A stretch of 64,000 bases of DNA from BOG-931 sp963761525 (lineage in GTDB: Bacteria > Pseudomonadota > Alphaproteobacteria > Rhizobiales > Xanthobacteraceae). The stretch is from contig CAVXHG010000008.1 in assembly GCA_963761525.1 (NCBI GenBank), forward strand, positions 248,001 to 312,000, given 5' to 3'. Shown here one piece after another: positions 52,451 through 61,452 of this stretch (the stretch's first letter is position 1; every line of letters starts with the position of its first letter). A program made the translations under genes and the position numbers. The notes under the pieces were generated by a model that was given only the letters and a program-made list of their open reading frames with translations, had not been told where the DNA came from and made no database searches.

Positions 52451-53746
52451 ATGATGTTTAACGCGCTCGGCCTAGATTTCGGTACAACGAATACGGTTTT
52501 GGCTGGGGTCGAGTTGGACGGGAATGCAAGCCCGATTGCCTTTCGGATCGACGATGAAGACGTCGACACGATGCGTACGGCGCTCTGTTACTGGCAAAAG
52601 TCAAATGGCCGATCCGACAATCTAAATGTCGAGGCCGGCCCTTATGCCATCCGGCAGTTCATCGAACATCCCGGAGAATGCCGCTTCATCCAATCGTTCA
52701 AGACATTCGCTGCCAGCCACCATTTTCAGGGCACCTATATCTACGGCAAACGCTATCAATTCGAGAATTTGCTGGAATCGTTTTTCGAGCGCATTCGCGT
52801 CTATGCGGGTGCGAAGCTTGCGACAATGCCTCGGCGTCTTGTCGTCGGCCGTCCGGTCACTTTCGCCGGATCAGAGCCCGATGCCGAACTTGCGTTACGC
52901 CGGTACGACGCCGCGTTGCGCCGATTCGGTTTGGAGGAAATCATCTACGTTTACGAGCCGGTCGCTGCTGCGTTCTTCTTTGCGCGCAATTTGAACCAAT
53001 CGGCAACAGTTCTGGTCGCTGACTTTGGCGGTGGCACGACGGATTATTCGATCATGCGCTTTGATGTCTCCCACGATGGCCTCAGCGCACGTCCACTCGG
53101 ACACGGCGGCATTGGAATCGCGGGCGACCATTTCGACTTTCGCATCATCGATAACGTGGTCCTCCCACGGCTCGGCAAGGGTAGCCATTATCGGCATATG
53201 GGCAAAACGCTTGAATTGCCACTTAGTCCATTCGGAAGTTTTGCGCGCTGGAATTTGTTGTCCACGCTGAAAACGTCCAGCGAATTTCGCGATCTGAAAC
53301 AGCTGGTGCGGTGGTGCACGGAACCGGAGAAGGTCACGCGATTGATCGATCTTGTCGAAGACGATCAAGGCTACCCCCTGTACAAGGCAATTTCGGAGGC
53401 GAAAGCGCGGCTCTCATCGAACGAGAGCACGGACCTGGCTTTTCCGCCGCTCGGTTTCCGCGTGCGTATCGAGCGCAGTGATTTTGAGAGATGGATCGCG
53501 GACGATCTGCGCCGCATGGATACGGCGCTCGATAATACTCTGAAACAGGCTCGTATTAGCGTTGATGATATCGACAAGGTGTTTTTGACAGGAGGCACCT
53601 CATTCGTGCCGTCGGTACGGCGGATGTTTGAACGCAGGTTCGGGGAAGAACGCATCGAAAGTGGCAACGAGTTGTTGTCGATCGCTAACGGCCTGGCTGT
53701 GATCGGTCAGCGGGACGATGCGGCGCAATGGGCCGCCGCGAATTGA
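52451..53746 (+). CDS. Hsp70-family (YegD-like) protein
   Basis: A 431-residue actin/Hsp70-fold ATPase. LGLDFGTTNTVLAG is phosphate loop 1, VLVADFGGGTTDYSI phosphate loop 2, and VFLTGGTSFVPSVRRMFE the adenosine motif. There is no substrate-binding domain, so it is the short YegD type rather than DnaK. Its client or role is unknown. Base composition is somewhat less GC-rich than its neighbours. It converges with the patatin-like gene, 15 bases apart. Confidence 0.9.
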   Translation: MMFNALGLDFGTTNTVLAGVELDGNASPIAFRIDDEDVDTMRTALCYWQKSNGRSDNLNVEAGPYAIRQFIEHPGECRFIQSFKTFAASHHFQGTYIYGKRYQFENLLESFFERIRVYAGAKLATMPRRLVVGRPVTFAGSEPDAELALRRYDAALRRFGLEEIIYVYEPVAAAFFFARNLNQSATVLVADFGGGTTDYSIMRFDVSHDGLSARPLGHGGIGIAGDHFDFRIIDNVVLPRLGKGSHYRHMGKTLELPLSPFGSFARWNLLSTLKTSSEFRDLKQLVRWCTEPEKVTRLIDLVEDDQGYPLYKAISEAKARLSSNESTDLAFPPLGFRVRIERSDFERWIADDLRRMDTALDNTLKQARISVDDIDKVFLTGGTSFVPSVRRMFERRFGEERIESGNELLSIANGLAVIGQRDDAAQWAAAN

Positions 53747-53761
53747 CGGGACAGGAACACT

Positions 53762-54586
53762 TCAATCTGACAGCAGCGCGCCCAGCTTCTCTATCACTTC
53801 GGTTTTGATCGGCTCGGCGGTCCGCAGGATCGACGTCGCCTGATAGAAGTCGAGCGTGCGAAAGGCAGCGACATTCGGCCGGATCAGGAGATCGGGCGTA
53901 GTGTGTTCGAGCTTCGACGCAATGATGGCGCTGCCCATGATGTTGATCGTGACGTAGAGCGCTTCCCATGTGCCGGGCACATCGGAGCGCTCAAGCGGCG
54001 GCGCGGTGAGGACATCGACGGCGACAATGACGTCGGCGAGCCCGCGTAACAGATCGAACGGCAATGGGTTCGTCGTACCGCCGTCGATGAGAACGCGTCC
54101 ATCCACCGCGACCGGTCGAAAAATGCCAGGTATCGCTATGGCCGCGGCCAGCGCGGGCCGGAGTAGCCCCGACGACAGCGGCGCTTGTTGACGACGGTGT
54201 AAGTCCGTTGTCATCACGGTGGTCGGGATCGCCAGCGTGGCAAAATCCTCCGGGATCGCCTCGGGCAGGAATTGTGCGCAGAACTTTTCTGCGTCCATCT
54301 GTGTCGCCAGGCTAAAGGCGCCGGAAAGCAGATCGCTGAGTGTGCCCGCGCGGGCGGCAAGAAGGCGGCGCCGGGTTTCCGCCGGGCTGTGCGCGATCGA
54401 AAGCATATAGCGGCGCATCTCTTTGGCCGACATGCCGGCCGCGTAGGCCGAGCCCACGAGCGCGCCAATCGATGTGCCGGCGATAGCGACCGGCTTCACC
54501 TCCAGCTCTTCGAGCGCTTCCATGACCGGGATGTGCGCCAGTCCGCGCGCGCCGCCGCCGCCCAATGCAAGGGCGAAGGTCTTCAT
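53762..54586 (-). CDS. Patatin-like phospholipase (RssA type)
   Basis: A 274-residue lipid acyl hydrolase. FALALGGGGARGLAHIPV is the oxyanion loop, IAGTSIGALVGSAYA the nucleophile elbow with the active serine, and VLIDGGTTNPLP the aspartate of the Ser-Asp dyad. No signal peptide is seen, so it is probably cytoplasmic, acting on membrane phospholipids. It overlaps the upstream phosphotransferase gene by four bases (ATGA), suggesting a joint role in lipid or acyl-CoA metabolism. Confidence 0.92.
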   Translation of the reverse strand: MKTFALALGGGGARGLAHIPVMEALEELEVKPVAIAGTSIGALVGSAYAAGMSAKEMRRYMLSIAHSPAETRRRLLAARAGTLSDLLSGAFSLATQMDAEKFCAQFLPEAIPEDFATLAIPTTVMTTDLHRRQQAPLSSGLLRPALAAAIAIPGIFRPVAVDGRVLIDGGTTNPLPFDLLRGLADVIVAVDVLTAPPLERSDVPGTWEALYVTINIMGSAIIASKLEHTTPDLLIRPNVAAFRTLDFYQATSILRTAEPIKTEVIEKLGALLSD

Positions 54587-55659
54587 GCTCCGGCCTTGAC
54601 CGCGAATTCCCAGGCGCGGGCGGCGAGCGGCCGGACCTGTGCGCCCTTGGCGGCGGCGTAGGCGCTGGTCGCCGTGCCGTCGCGCACACGTCCGGCGATG
54701 CCCTGCAGGATCGCGGCGAGACGAAAGAAATTGTAGGCGAAATAGACCGGCAGATGTGGCCGCGGGTCGAGGCCGGTGCGCGCGACATATTGGTTGACGT
54801 AAGGTTCAAGCGCCGGAATGCCGAGCGCGGTGAGGTCGAAGCCGAGCAGCGAACCGGTTCCGGCATCGGACGGCGGCATGTGCCACGTCATCAGGTGGTA
54901 AGAGAAGTCCGCCAGCGGATCGCCGAGCGTGGACAACTCCCAGTCCAGCACGGCGGAGACTTTGGCCTCGTCCGTCGCAAGGATCATGTTGTCGAGCCGG
55001 TAATCGCCGTGCACCACGCGGGGTGGCTGCGGCGGCGGTAAATGCGCCGGCAGCCACGCGATTAGGTGCTCCATTTCCTCGATCTTTTGGGTTTCCGAGG
55101 CACGGTATTGTTTGGACCAGCGGTCGACCTGCCGCGCTACGTAGTTCTCGCCACGGCCGTAATCGCCAAGCCCGATCGCGACCGGATCGAAGCTGTGCAG
55201 CCGCGCGATTGTCGTGTTCATGGCATCGTAGACCCGCGCGCGTTCCTGTGGGCTCGACGCCGGCATCTGCGGCTCCCAGAACACGCGGCCTTCGACATAG
55301 GCCATGACGAAGAACGCGGTGCCGGTCACGCGCTCGTCGGCGCAGTACAGCACCGGTTCAGGCACTGGGAAGTTTTGCGCATAGAGTGCGCTGATGACGC
55401 GGTGCTCGCGATCGACCGCATGCGCGGAGGGCAACAGCTTGCCTGGCGGCTTCCGCCGCAGCACGTAGCGCCGCAGCGGCGTTTCAACGAAATAGGTCGG
55501 ATTGGATTGGCCGCCCTTGAACTGGCTGACCATAACTGGCCCAGCAAAGCCGGGGACGTGCTGCCGCATGTAGTCTTCGAGCTGGCTGACATCGAACCGC
55601 AGCCGCTCGGTAACCTCGCGCGTGCCGGAGAACGCGCTCTGGCGATCGACGATACTCAT
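54583..55659 (-). CDS. APH-like phosphotransferase family protein
   Basis: A 358-residue kinase-like protein of the aminoglycoside phosphotransferase superfamily, in the group often linked to acyl-CoA dehydrogenases (ACAD10/11-like). VSQFKGGQSNPTYFVETP and YVLRRKPPGKLLPSAHAVDRE form the N-lobe with the lysine, RVVHGDYRLDNMIL the catalytic loop, and VLDWELSTLGDPLADFSYHL the Mg-binding aspartate region. Family members phosphorylate hydroxyacyl-CoA or similar, which would fit the patatin neighbour. The substrate is not shown. Confidence 0.9.
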   Translation of the reverse strand: MSIVDRQSAFSGTREVTERLRFDVSQLEDYMRQHVPGFAGPVMVSQFKGGQSNPTYFVETPLRRYVLRRKPPGKLLPSAHAVDREHRVISALYAQNFPVPEPVLYCADERVTGTAFFVMAYVEGRVFWEPQMPASSPQERARVYDAMNTTIARLHSFDPVAIGLGDYGRGENYVARQVDRWSKQYRASETQKIEEMEHLIAWLPAHLPPPQPPRVVHGDYRLDNMILATDEAKVSAVLDWELSTLGDPLADFSYHLMTWHMPPSDAGTGSLLGFDLTALGIPALEPYVNQYVARTGLDPRPHLPVYFAYNFFRLAAILQGIAGRVRDGTATSAYAAAKGAQVRPLAARAWEFAVKAGA

Positions 55660-55762
55660 GACGCGACTTTAGCGCGCGCAAGAATTCCGGCAATGCCCGG
55701 GGAACCCATGCCTTGGATGACATGTCTTGGATAACATTGCCTTGGACGACAAAAATCGTCCG

Positions 55763-57040
55763 TCAATGCGCTTCGCGCTCGATAGCGCGCCAGCCGATAT
55801 CGCTGCGGCAAAACCCTTCCGGCCAACGGATGCGGGAAATCGCCTCGTAGGCGCGAGCGTGCGCCTCTTTCACGGTCTTGCCGATCGCGGAGACGTTGAG
55901 TACGCGGCCGCCGTTGGCGAGGATCTTGCCGCCTTCCGCTTTGGTACCGGCATGGAAGATTTGCACGCCCTCGACCTTTGCCGCTTCGTCCAGGCCTTCA
56001 ATCACCGAGCCGCGTTTATAATCGCCGGGATAGCCTTTTGCCGCCATCACCACGGTCAGCGCGGGATCCGGGTACCAGCGCAAGTCGAAGGATTTGAGCT
56101 GGCCGTCGACACTGGCAAGTAGCGCCGGCACCAGGTCGGACATCAGTCGCAACATCAGTACCTGGGTTTCCGGATCGCCGAAGCGGGCGTTGTACTCGAT
56201 CAGCTTCGGACCATCGCGCGTGATCATCAGCCCGGCGTAGAGCACGCCCTTGTAGGGCGCGCCCATCGCTTTCATGGCGCTCATCGTCGGTTCGATGATT
56301 TCGTCCATCACGCGCGCGCTCATCGCATCGTCGACATTCGGCGCAGGAGAGTAGGCGCCCATCCCGCCGGTGTTCGGCCCCTTATCGCCATCGAAGACGC
56401 GCTTGTGGTCCTGCGCGGTGGTGAGAGGAATCGCGGTGGTACCGTCACACAGCGCGAAGAATGACGCTTCCTCGCCGTCAAGGAATTCCTCGATCACGAC
56501 TTCGCCGCCCGCTTCGCCAAGGCCGCCGCCAAACATCATATCGACGGCGGCCTCCGCTTCGGCGATGCTTTGCGCGACCACAACACCTTTGCCGGCGGCG
56601 AGCCCGTCGGCTTTGACCACGATCGGCGCGCCCTGTGCACGGATGTAGCCTTTTGCCGTTGCTGCATCGCGGAATCGCTCATAAGCGGCGGTCGGAATGT
56701 TGTTGGCGCGGCACAGATCCTTGGTGAAGCCTTTGGAGCCTTCCAGCCGGGCCGCGGATTTGCTCGGACCGAACGCCTTAATGCCAGCGGTTGCGAGGTC
56801 GTCGACGATGCCGGCACAGAGCGGCGCCTCCGGGCCGACGACGACGAGCTCGATATTGTTACTGCGGCAGAATGCGATAACGGCGGCGTGGTCGGCGACG
56901 TCGAGCGAGACACACTCGGCTTCCTGGGCGATGCCGGCATTGCCCGGCGCACAATAAAGCCGCTCGAGCAGGGTGCTCGAGGCCATTTTCCAGGCCAGCG
57001 CATGCTCGCGTCCGCCGGAGCCCAGGAGCAGAATGTTCAT
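55763..57040 (-). CDS. purD: Phosphoribosylamine-glycine ligase
   Basis: A 425-residue ATP-grasp enzyme of purine synthesis that joins glycine to phosphoribosylamine. The start is ATG 57040 (NILLLGSGGREHALAWKM); the frame is open 20 codons upstream but those have no family match. VVVGPEAPLCAGIVDDL, IVVKADGLAAGKGVVVA and IEYNARFGDPETQVLMLRL are the standard substrate and ATP motifs. It stands alone, as purD often does in these bacteria. Confidence 0.96.
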   Translation of the reverse strand: MNILLLGSGGREHALAWKMASSTLLERLYCAPGNAGIAQEAECVSLDVADHAAVIAFCRSNNIELVVVGPEAPLCAGIVDDLATAGIKAFGPSKSAARLEGSKGFTKDLCRANNIPTAAYERFRDAATAKGYIRAQGAPIVVKADGLAAGKGVVVAQSIAEAEAAVDMMFGGGLGEAGGEVVIEEFLDGEEASFFALCDGTTAIPLTTAQDHKRVFDGDKGPNTGGMGAYSPAPNVDDAMSARVMDEIIEPTMSAMKAMGAPYKGVLYAGLMITRDGPKLIEYNARFGDPETQVLMLRLMSDLVPALLASVDGQLKSFDLRWYPDPALTVVMAAKGYPGDYKRGSVIEGLDEAAKVEGVQIFHAGTKAEGGKILANGGRVLNVSAIGKTVKEAHARAYEAISRIRWPEGFCRSDIGWRAIEREAH

Positions 57041-57129
57041 GAGTCGGAATGCCTTGGCGGGATCTTTGGCGGCGGGTCTTGACCTGGACCCGCCACACAC
57101 AACACTAATCGGGTCGGCCGGAAAAGCCT

Positions 57130-58134
57130 ATGGAACGAGCAACGCCATCCACTGCCCGAGTCACGATGCGGTTCACGATCCGGTTCTTGGCCGGTTTTGC
57201 CGCCGCGCTTGCGATGCTGCTGTGTGGCGGAACACAGTCGCGGGCGCAAACCGTCGCGGTGTTCACCAAGAACCAGAACAGCCCGATCTTTTCAGCTTTC
57301 CGCGCTGGGGCCGGAGTCGCAGGGAAAAACCTCGGCGTGCAGGTGATCAATTATGTGCCGTCCACCGCCGATAGCGTCGCGGAGCAAAACCAGCTTGTCG
57401 AAGACGCGATCAAGGACAAGCCTGACGCCATCGTGTTCGTGCCGGTCGATTACACCAAGGCGGCAGGTGCGGTCGGTAAGATCAATGCCGCGAACATCCC
57501 GCTGATCAATGCTAACGAAAAGCTCTCCGGCGGTACGGTCGTGGGCTATGTCGGCACCGATGACGTTACTCTTGGAAAAGAGACGGGCGATTATCTGCTC
57601 AAGGCCATAGGCGGCAAAGGTAACGTCGTGATCCTGGATGGTCCGGACGGTAATCTCACTGCGCAAGGCCGCGCACAGGGCTTCCGCGATGCGCTCGCGG
57701 CATTTCCTGACGTAAAACTCCTTGGCGCCAAACCGGCCAATTACACTCGCGCGCTGGCCAAGCAGGTTACAGGTAGCTTCCTGAGCAGCTTTCCGCAGCT
57801 TAATGGAATCCTCGCCGCTAACGATCCCATGGCGATCGGTGCCGTCGATGCATTAAAGGCCGCGGGGCGAAAGGCCACGGTTGTCGGCATCAATGCCAGC
57901 CGTGAAGTTATGGATTTGATCAACTCCGGCGACGTTATCGGCAGCGGCGATTATGATACTTTCGTGCAAGGCTGCATCGGCGTCGAAATGGCGGTACTGA
58001 CAATCCGTAAGGAGTCGGTCCCAAACGAGATCATGCTCAAGCCGGTTGTGATCGATAAGACCAACGACGCGCCATTCGATCAGCCGAGCGACAAGCGCGA
58101 ATGCCCGACGCTGCAAAGCGTCGCCGGACAATGA
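57130..58134 (+). CDS. Sugar-type ABC transporter substrate-binding protein (Peripla_BP_4)
   Basis: A protein of 334 residues from ATG 57130, or 322 from ATG 57166, which better fits the signal peptide (MRFTIRFLAGFAAALAMLLC...SRAQ). The mature part begins VAVFTKNQNSPIFSAFRAGAGVAGKNLG, like ribose-binding proteins; DAIVFVPVDYTKAAGAVGKINAANIPLINAN and GILAANDPMAIGAVDALKAAG complete the fold. No permease or ATPase gene is nearby. It probably binds a sugar or polyol. It is followed after 13 bases by xseA, whose expression may be coupled. Confidence 0.9.
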   Translation: MERATPSTARVTMRFTIRFLAGFAAALAMLLCGGTQSRAQTVAVFTKNQNSPIFSAFRAGAGVAGKNLGVQVINYVPSTADSVAEQNQLVEDAIKDKPDAIVFVPVDYTKAAGAVGKINAANIPLINANEKLSGGTVVGYVGTDDVTLGKETGDYLLKAIGGKGNVVILDGPDGNLTAQGRAQGFRDALAAFPDVKLLGAKPANYTRALAKQVTGSFLSSFPQLNGILAANDPMAIGAVDALKAAGRKATVVGINASREVMDLINSGDVIGSGDYDTFVQGCIGVEMAVLTIRKESVPNEIMLKPVVIDKTNDAPFDQPSDKRECPTLQSVAGQ

Positions 58135-58147
58135 CGGGGCGACAGCG

Positions 58148-59667
58148 TTGAACGAACCGCGGCTCAACCTGCCTGAACTGACAGTCTCGGAACTTTCGGT
58201 CGCGCTCAAACGCACGATTGAGGATGCCTATGGTTATGTCCGCGTGCGCGGTGAACTCGGCAAGGTCAGCTATCACTCGAACGGCCATGTCTATTTCGAT
58301 CTGAAGGATGACCGTTCCTCCATCGCCGGCGTGATCTGGCGGTCGAGCGCGACGGGCATCAAGATCAAGCTCGAGGCGGGCCTTGAGGTGGTGACTACGG
58401 GCCGGCTCACGACCTATCCAGGCCGCTCCCAATATCAGCTCATCGTCGAAACGATCGAGCCTGCGGGGCTCGGCGCGCTGATGGCGCTGCTTGAAGAGCG
58501 GCGCAAGAAATTCATCGCCGAAGGCTTGTTTGATGAAGCGCGCAAGCAGCTTCTGCCGTATCTGCCTGAAGTGATTGGCGTCATCACGTCGCCCACCGGC
58601 GCGGTGATCCGCGATATCTTGCATCGTCTTGCCGATCGCTTTCCTCGCCACGTCCTGCTCTGGCCGGTGAAAGTGCAGGGTGAGGGATCGGCCGCCGAAG
58701 TCGCCGCCGCGATCGAAGGTTTCAACGCGTTGGAGGAGGGAGGGCGCCTGCCGCGGCCCAACCTTATCATCGTGGCGCGGGGCGGTGGCTCGCTGGAAGA
58801 TTTGTGGTCCTTCAACGAGGAAGTCGTGGTTCGTGCCGCCGCAGCGAGCATGATCCCGCTGATCTCCGCGGTGGGCCACGAAACCGATGTAACCTTGATC
58901 GATTTCGCCGCCGACCGCCGCGCGCCGACGCCGACGGCGGCAGCTGAAATGGCAGTGCCGGTGCGCGCCGAATTGATGGTCGATGTCAATTCGCTGGCGC
59001 GGCCGGGGGATCGCCTCCTGGCAGCGCAATCAGAATGCACGGCGCAACGAATTGCGAGCGGCAGCGCGGGCGTTGCCCGATGCCGACGAGGTGCTGGCGC
59101 TGCCGCGGCAGCGGCTCGATCATGCCGCGGCGGGACTGGCGAGAGGTTTACGGGCGAATGCGCAGATTTATCGAGTTCTGGTTTTTGCGGACCGCCGGAC
59201 GATTGAATCCGCATCTTCTGCGCAGCACCGTAGAGCGACGCCGTGAGCGCTATACCGGTGTCGCCCATCGCCTACGCGCAAGCCTCACCGCGAGCATTGC
59301 AGCGTCGCAAACCCGGATTGCCCGGCAGAAAGAGCGTATCGCAGTCCTTGCAGGACGTGCGGAACGCGCTGTTCGCGGCCTTGTGGCTGCGCGGCTGGCA
59401 CGCTGTGAGCGCGACGGACAATTGCTGGCGGCGTTTTCGTATCGTGGCGTGCTGGCACGTGGCTTCACGCTGGTGCGCGACGCCGCGGGGCAACCGTTGC
59501 GCACTGCGGCTGCCGTTGTTGCTGGCACAGCTATGGAAATCGAGTTCATTGACGGCCGTGTCGGGGCACACGCCGACGGCCGAGCTTCGGCTGTTAGGCC
59601 GTTCACCGCTCCGCCCAGGCCACGGTCACGTCGCGACAGAGACCCGGGACAGGGCAATCTTTTCTGA
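58148..59667 (+). pseudogene. xseA: Exodeoxyribonuclease VII large subunit, two frameshifts
   Basis: XseA degrades single-stranded DNA with XseB. ATG or the listed start at 58148 opens an OB-fold domain (LTVSELSVALKRTIEDAYGYVRVRGELGKVS), then the catalytic region GVITSPTGAVIRDILHRLADRFP, VARGGGSLEDLWSFNEE and SAVGHETDVTLIDFAADRRAPTPTAAAE. The frame shifts near 59025, where NARRNELRAAARALPDADEVLALPRQ continues in another frame, and again near 59180-59195 into RLNPHLLRSTVERRRERY and the typical end GQGNLF at 59667. Total length would be about 505 residues. Both breaks are in the coiled-coil region; the catalytic part is intact. Confidence 0.88.
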
Positions 59668-59686
59668 TCCAGAAAGCGAAGCGGCG

Positions 59687-60652
59687 ATGCAAGGCAAGAT
59701 CGCAGTCGAGGAGCATTTCAAGATCGAGGAGACGAGCGGCAGCGAAACCCGATATCCCGGCAGCTACTGGTCGGCGATCCCGGCCAAACTTCTCGATATT
59801 CACGGCGCGCGTCTTGCCGAAATGGACAAGACCGGCATCGAAATCGAGGTCGTCTCGCTCAATTCCAATGCCGTCCAGGGGATTTTCGACAGCAAAAAGG
59901 CGATCGAAGTTGCAGGCCGCGCCAACGATGCGTTGGCGGAAGCGGTGGCGAAACGGCCCGATCGCTTCGCGGCGCTGGCGGCGCTGCCGATGCAGGATCC
60001 GGAAGCGGCAAGCGCCGAACTCAAGCGGTGCGTGCGAGACCTGAAATTCAAGGGCGCTCTGGTCAATGGCTTCTCACAGGTCGGTTCGGTCGACACCGCG
60101 GTTTATTATGATGCGCCGCAATACCGGCCGTTCTGGGCAGAGGTCGAGAAGCTCGGCGTGCCGTTCTATCTGCATCCGCGCGATCAGCTACCAAGCAGGC
60201 GCCAGGCTTACGAAGGTCACCCCTGGTTGGTCGGCTCACCGTGGGGCTTTGCCGATGAAACTGCGATCCATGCACTTCGGCTTATGGGTTGCGGCCTGTT
60301 CGACGAACATCCGAAATTGCAGATCGTGATTGGGCATCTTGGCGAGCGCATTCCCTACGATCTGTGGCGGCTCGATCATCGGTTGAGCAAGGTGCCGAAC
60401 CGTCCGGCCAAGCGAAGCATGGCGGACTACTTCCGCAACAATTTCTACATCAGCACCAGTGGGAATTTCTGCACGCAGTCGCTGGTTCACGCGATACTGA
60501 CGATTGGGGCTGATCGTGTGCTGTTTGCGGTCGATTATCCGTTTGAAGACCACATGCAAGCGTGTGCTTGGTTCGATGTCGCGGAAATCTCAGAATCGGA
60601 TCGCCTCAAGATCGGCCGCACCAACGCAATGACGCTGTTCGGCCTAGGTTGA
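59687..60652 (+). CDS. ACMSD-family amidohydrolase/decarboxylase
   Basis: A 321-residue TIM-barrel enzyme from ATG 59687; the open frame further upstream is antisense-like read-through of xseA and is not coding. It starts KIAVEEHFKIEETSG, where the usual HxH metal pair is replaced by EEHF, as in gamma-resorcylate and 2,3-dihydroxybenzoate decarboxylases. PFYLHPRDQ and IVIGHLGERIPYDLWRLDHRL supply the two histidines and FAVDYPFEDH the aspartate. It most likely decarboxylates a hydroxybenzoate-type acid. It lies 19 bases after xseA and 204 bases before the RiPP precursor; a link to the RiPP genes is not evident. Confidence 0.85.
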   Translation: MQGKIAVEEHFKIEETSGSETRYPGSYWSAIPAKLLDIHGARLAEMDKTGIEIEVVSLNSNAVQGIFDSKKAIEVAGRANDALAEAVAKRPDRFAALAALPMQDPEAASAELKRCVRDLKFKGALVNGFSQVGSVDTAVYYDAPQYRPFWAEVEKLGVPFYLHPRDQLPSRRQAYEGHPWLVGSPWGFADETAIHALRLMGCGLFDEHPKLQIVIGHLGERIPYDLWRLDHRLSKVPNRPAKRSMADYFRNNFYISTSGNFCTQSLVHAILTIGADRVLFAVDYPFEDHMQACAWFDVAEISESDRLKIGRTNAMTLFGLG

Positions 60653-60856
60653 TTGCTCGAATCTGACCGGTTGTTCACATTGCTTATAAACGAAACAGTG
60701 GTCAGCAGATGGTATTGTGTTGCCACAGTTTCGCCTCAGCCTTTGAATTTGTGATTGGTCCGAAGTCCTCCGATCGCTATCTTGATCTTCAGTTTAGTGC
60801 TAACCTCGTTGCGTCCACTCGTCGGACGTGGGCTCGGAGTATGGGAGAAGTCTAAA

Positions 60857-61252
60857 ATGTCGCGCACGAAGAAGACTTCGAAGCGAGGTCGTGTAAAAAA
60901 AGCCCTACCCGCTTTCGGTGTTGCTGGCGTGTCCTTCGCGATTGCTGGCGTAGCGTCCGCAGCAACCCCTGTAACAGCGGTCGACACGCAGTCACAAAAT
61001 GCCTCACCGCGTCACGAAATTTTTCTCGGTGAGGAGGAAATCTCCGACGTCAGCTTGTCGACGTTCTATGTCTTCGACAAGGAGGGTGCCGCAAAGTCTC
61101 AACTCGGCGAAAAAGTTGCCTGGGGCTGCGGTGGTTGTAGAGGCTGCGGTAGAGGCTGCGGCGGCCGTGGATGCGGCTGGAGAGGCTGCCGAGGTTGCGG
61201 CGGCTGCTATGCTCCTTGGTGCGCATCCCGGGGAGGCTGCCACTACTGCTAG
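60857..61252 (+). CDS. TOMM-type RiPP precursor peptide with an 11-cysteine core
   Basis: A 131-residue precursor from ATG 60857, with GGGAGAAG 6 bases upstream. Residues 1-35 look like a Sec signal peptide: a very basic start (RTKKTSKRGRVKK), a hydrophobic stretch (ALPAFGVAGVSFAIAGVA) and an AxA site at ASA. Residues 36-88 form an acidic leader with EIFLGEEEISDVSLSTFYVF, a likely recognition helix. Residues 89-131 are the core: Gly/Arg-rich with cysteines at 91, 94, 97, 101, 106, 111, 114, 117, 122, 128 and 131, ending WCASRGGCHYC. There is one Ser and no Thr in the core, so thiazol(in)es from cysteine are the expected products. The cyclodehydratase gene follows 200 bases downstream. Composition recalls heterocycloanthracin, but the leader differs. 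Confidence 0.85.
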   Translation: MSRTKKTSKRGRVKKALPAFGVAGVSFAIAGVASAATPVTAVDTQSQNASPRHEIFLGEEEISDVSLSTFYVFDKEGAAKSQLGEKVAWGCGGCRGCGRGCGGRGCGWRGCRGCGGCYAPWCASRGGCHYC

Positions 61253-61294
61253 GCGAGCCAGCCCTCTGACCAGTTGACAGATGCAAACGGTCAA

Positions 61295-61327
61295 GGCCGG
61301 GTCTTGCTTGACCCGGCCCTCTTTTAT
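61295..61327 (+). terminator. Rho-independent terminator between RiPP precursor and cyclodehydratase
   Basis: GGCCGGGTC (61295-61303) pairs perfectly with GACCCGGCC (61310-61318) around a 6-base loop, followed by CTCTTTTATG. It lies 43 bases after the precursor stop. Such a partial terminator would give much more precursor than enzyme mRNA, as is usual in RiPP operons; alternatively the enzyme gene has its own promoter in 61328-61452. Confidence 0.75.
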
Positions 61328-61452
61328 GCCACGGCTGTGCGCCGCTAAAGTGAGGCAGTGTTCAAGTGACAGAATTGATCATTGACATCGATAAGCATGG
61401 CGCATGATCTGGATGACGGCGCTCCCGCAACCTAATCAGTATTAGCCTTCCA

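Noticed and set aside
59243..59686. N-terminal extension of the ACMSD-family enzyme frame
   Set aside because: It overlaps the C-terminal part of xseA in another frame; the conserved protein start is at 59687.
60653..60856. A sigma-70 promoter for the RiPP precursor
   Set aside because: Several partial hexamers (for example TATAAA near 60684) are present, but none has a matching partner at the right distance, so no promoter is called.
61138..61230. The Cys/Gly/Arg-rich end of the small protein as a zinc-finger or metallothionein
   Set aside because: No paired CxxC...CxxC finger spacing is present, the preceding part looks like a RiPP leader, and a YcaO cyclodehydratase gene follows directly.
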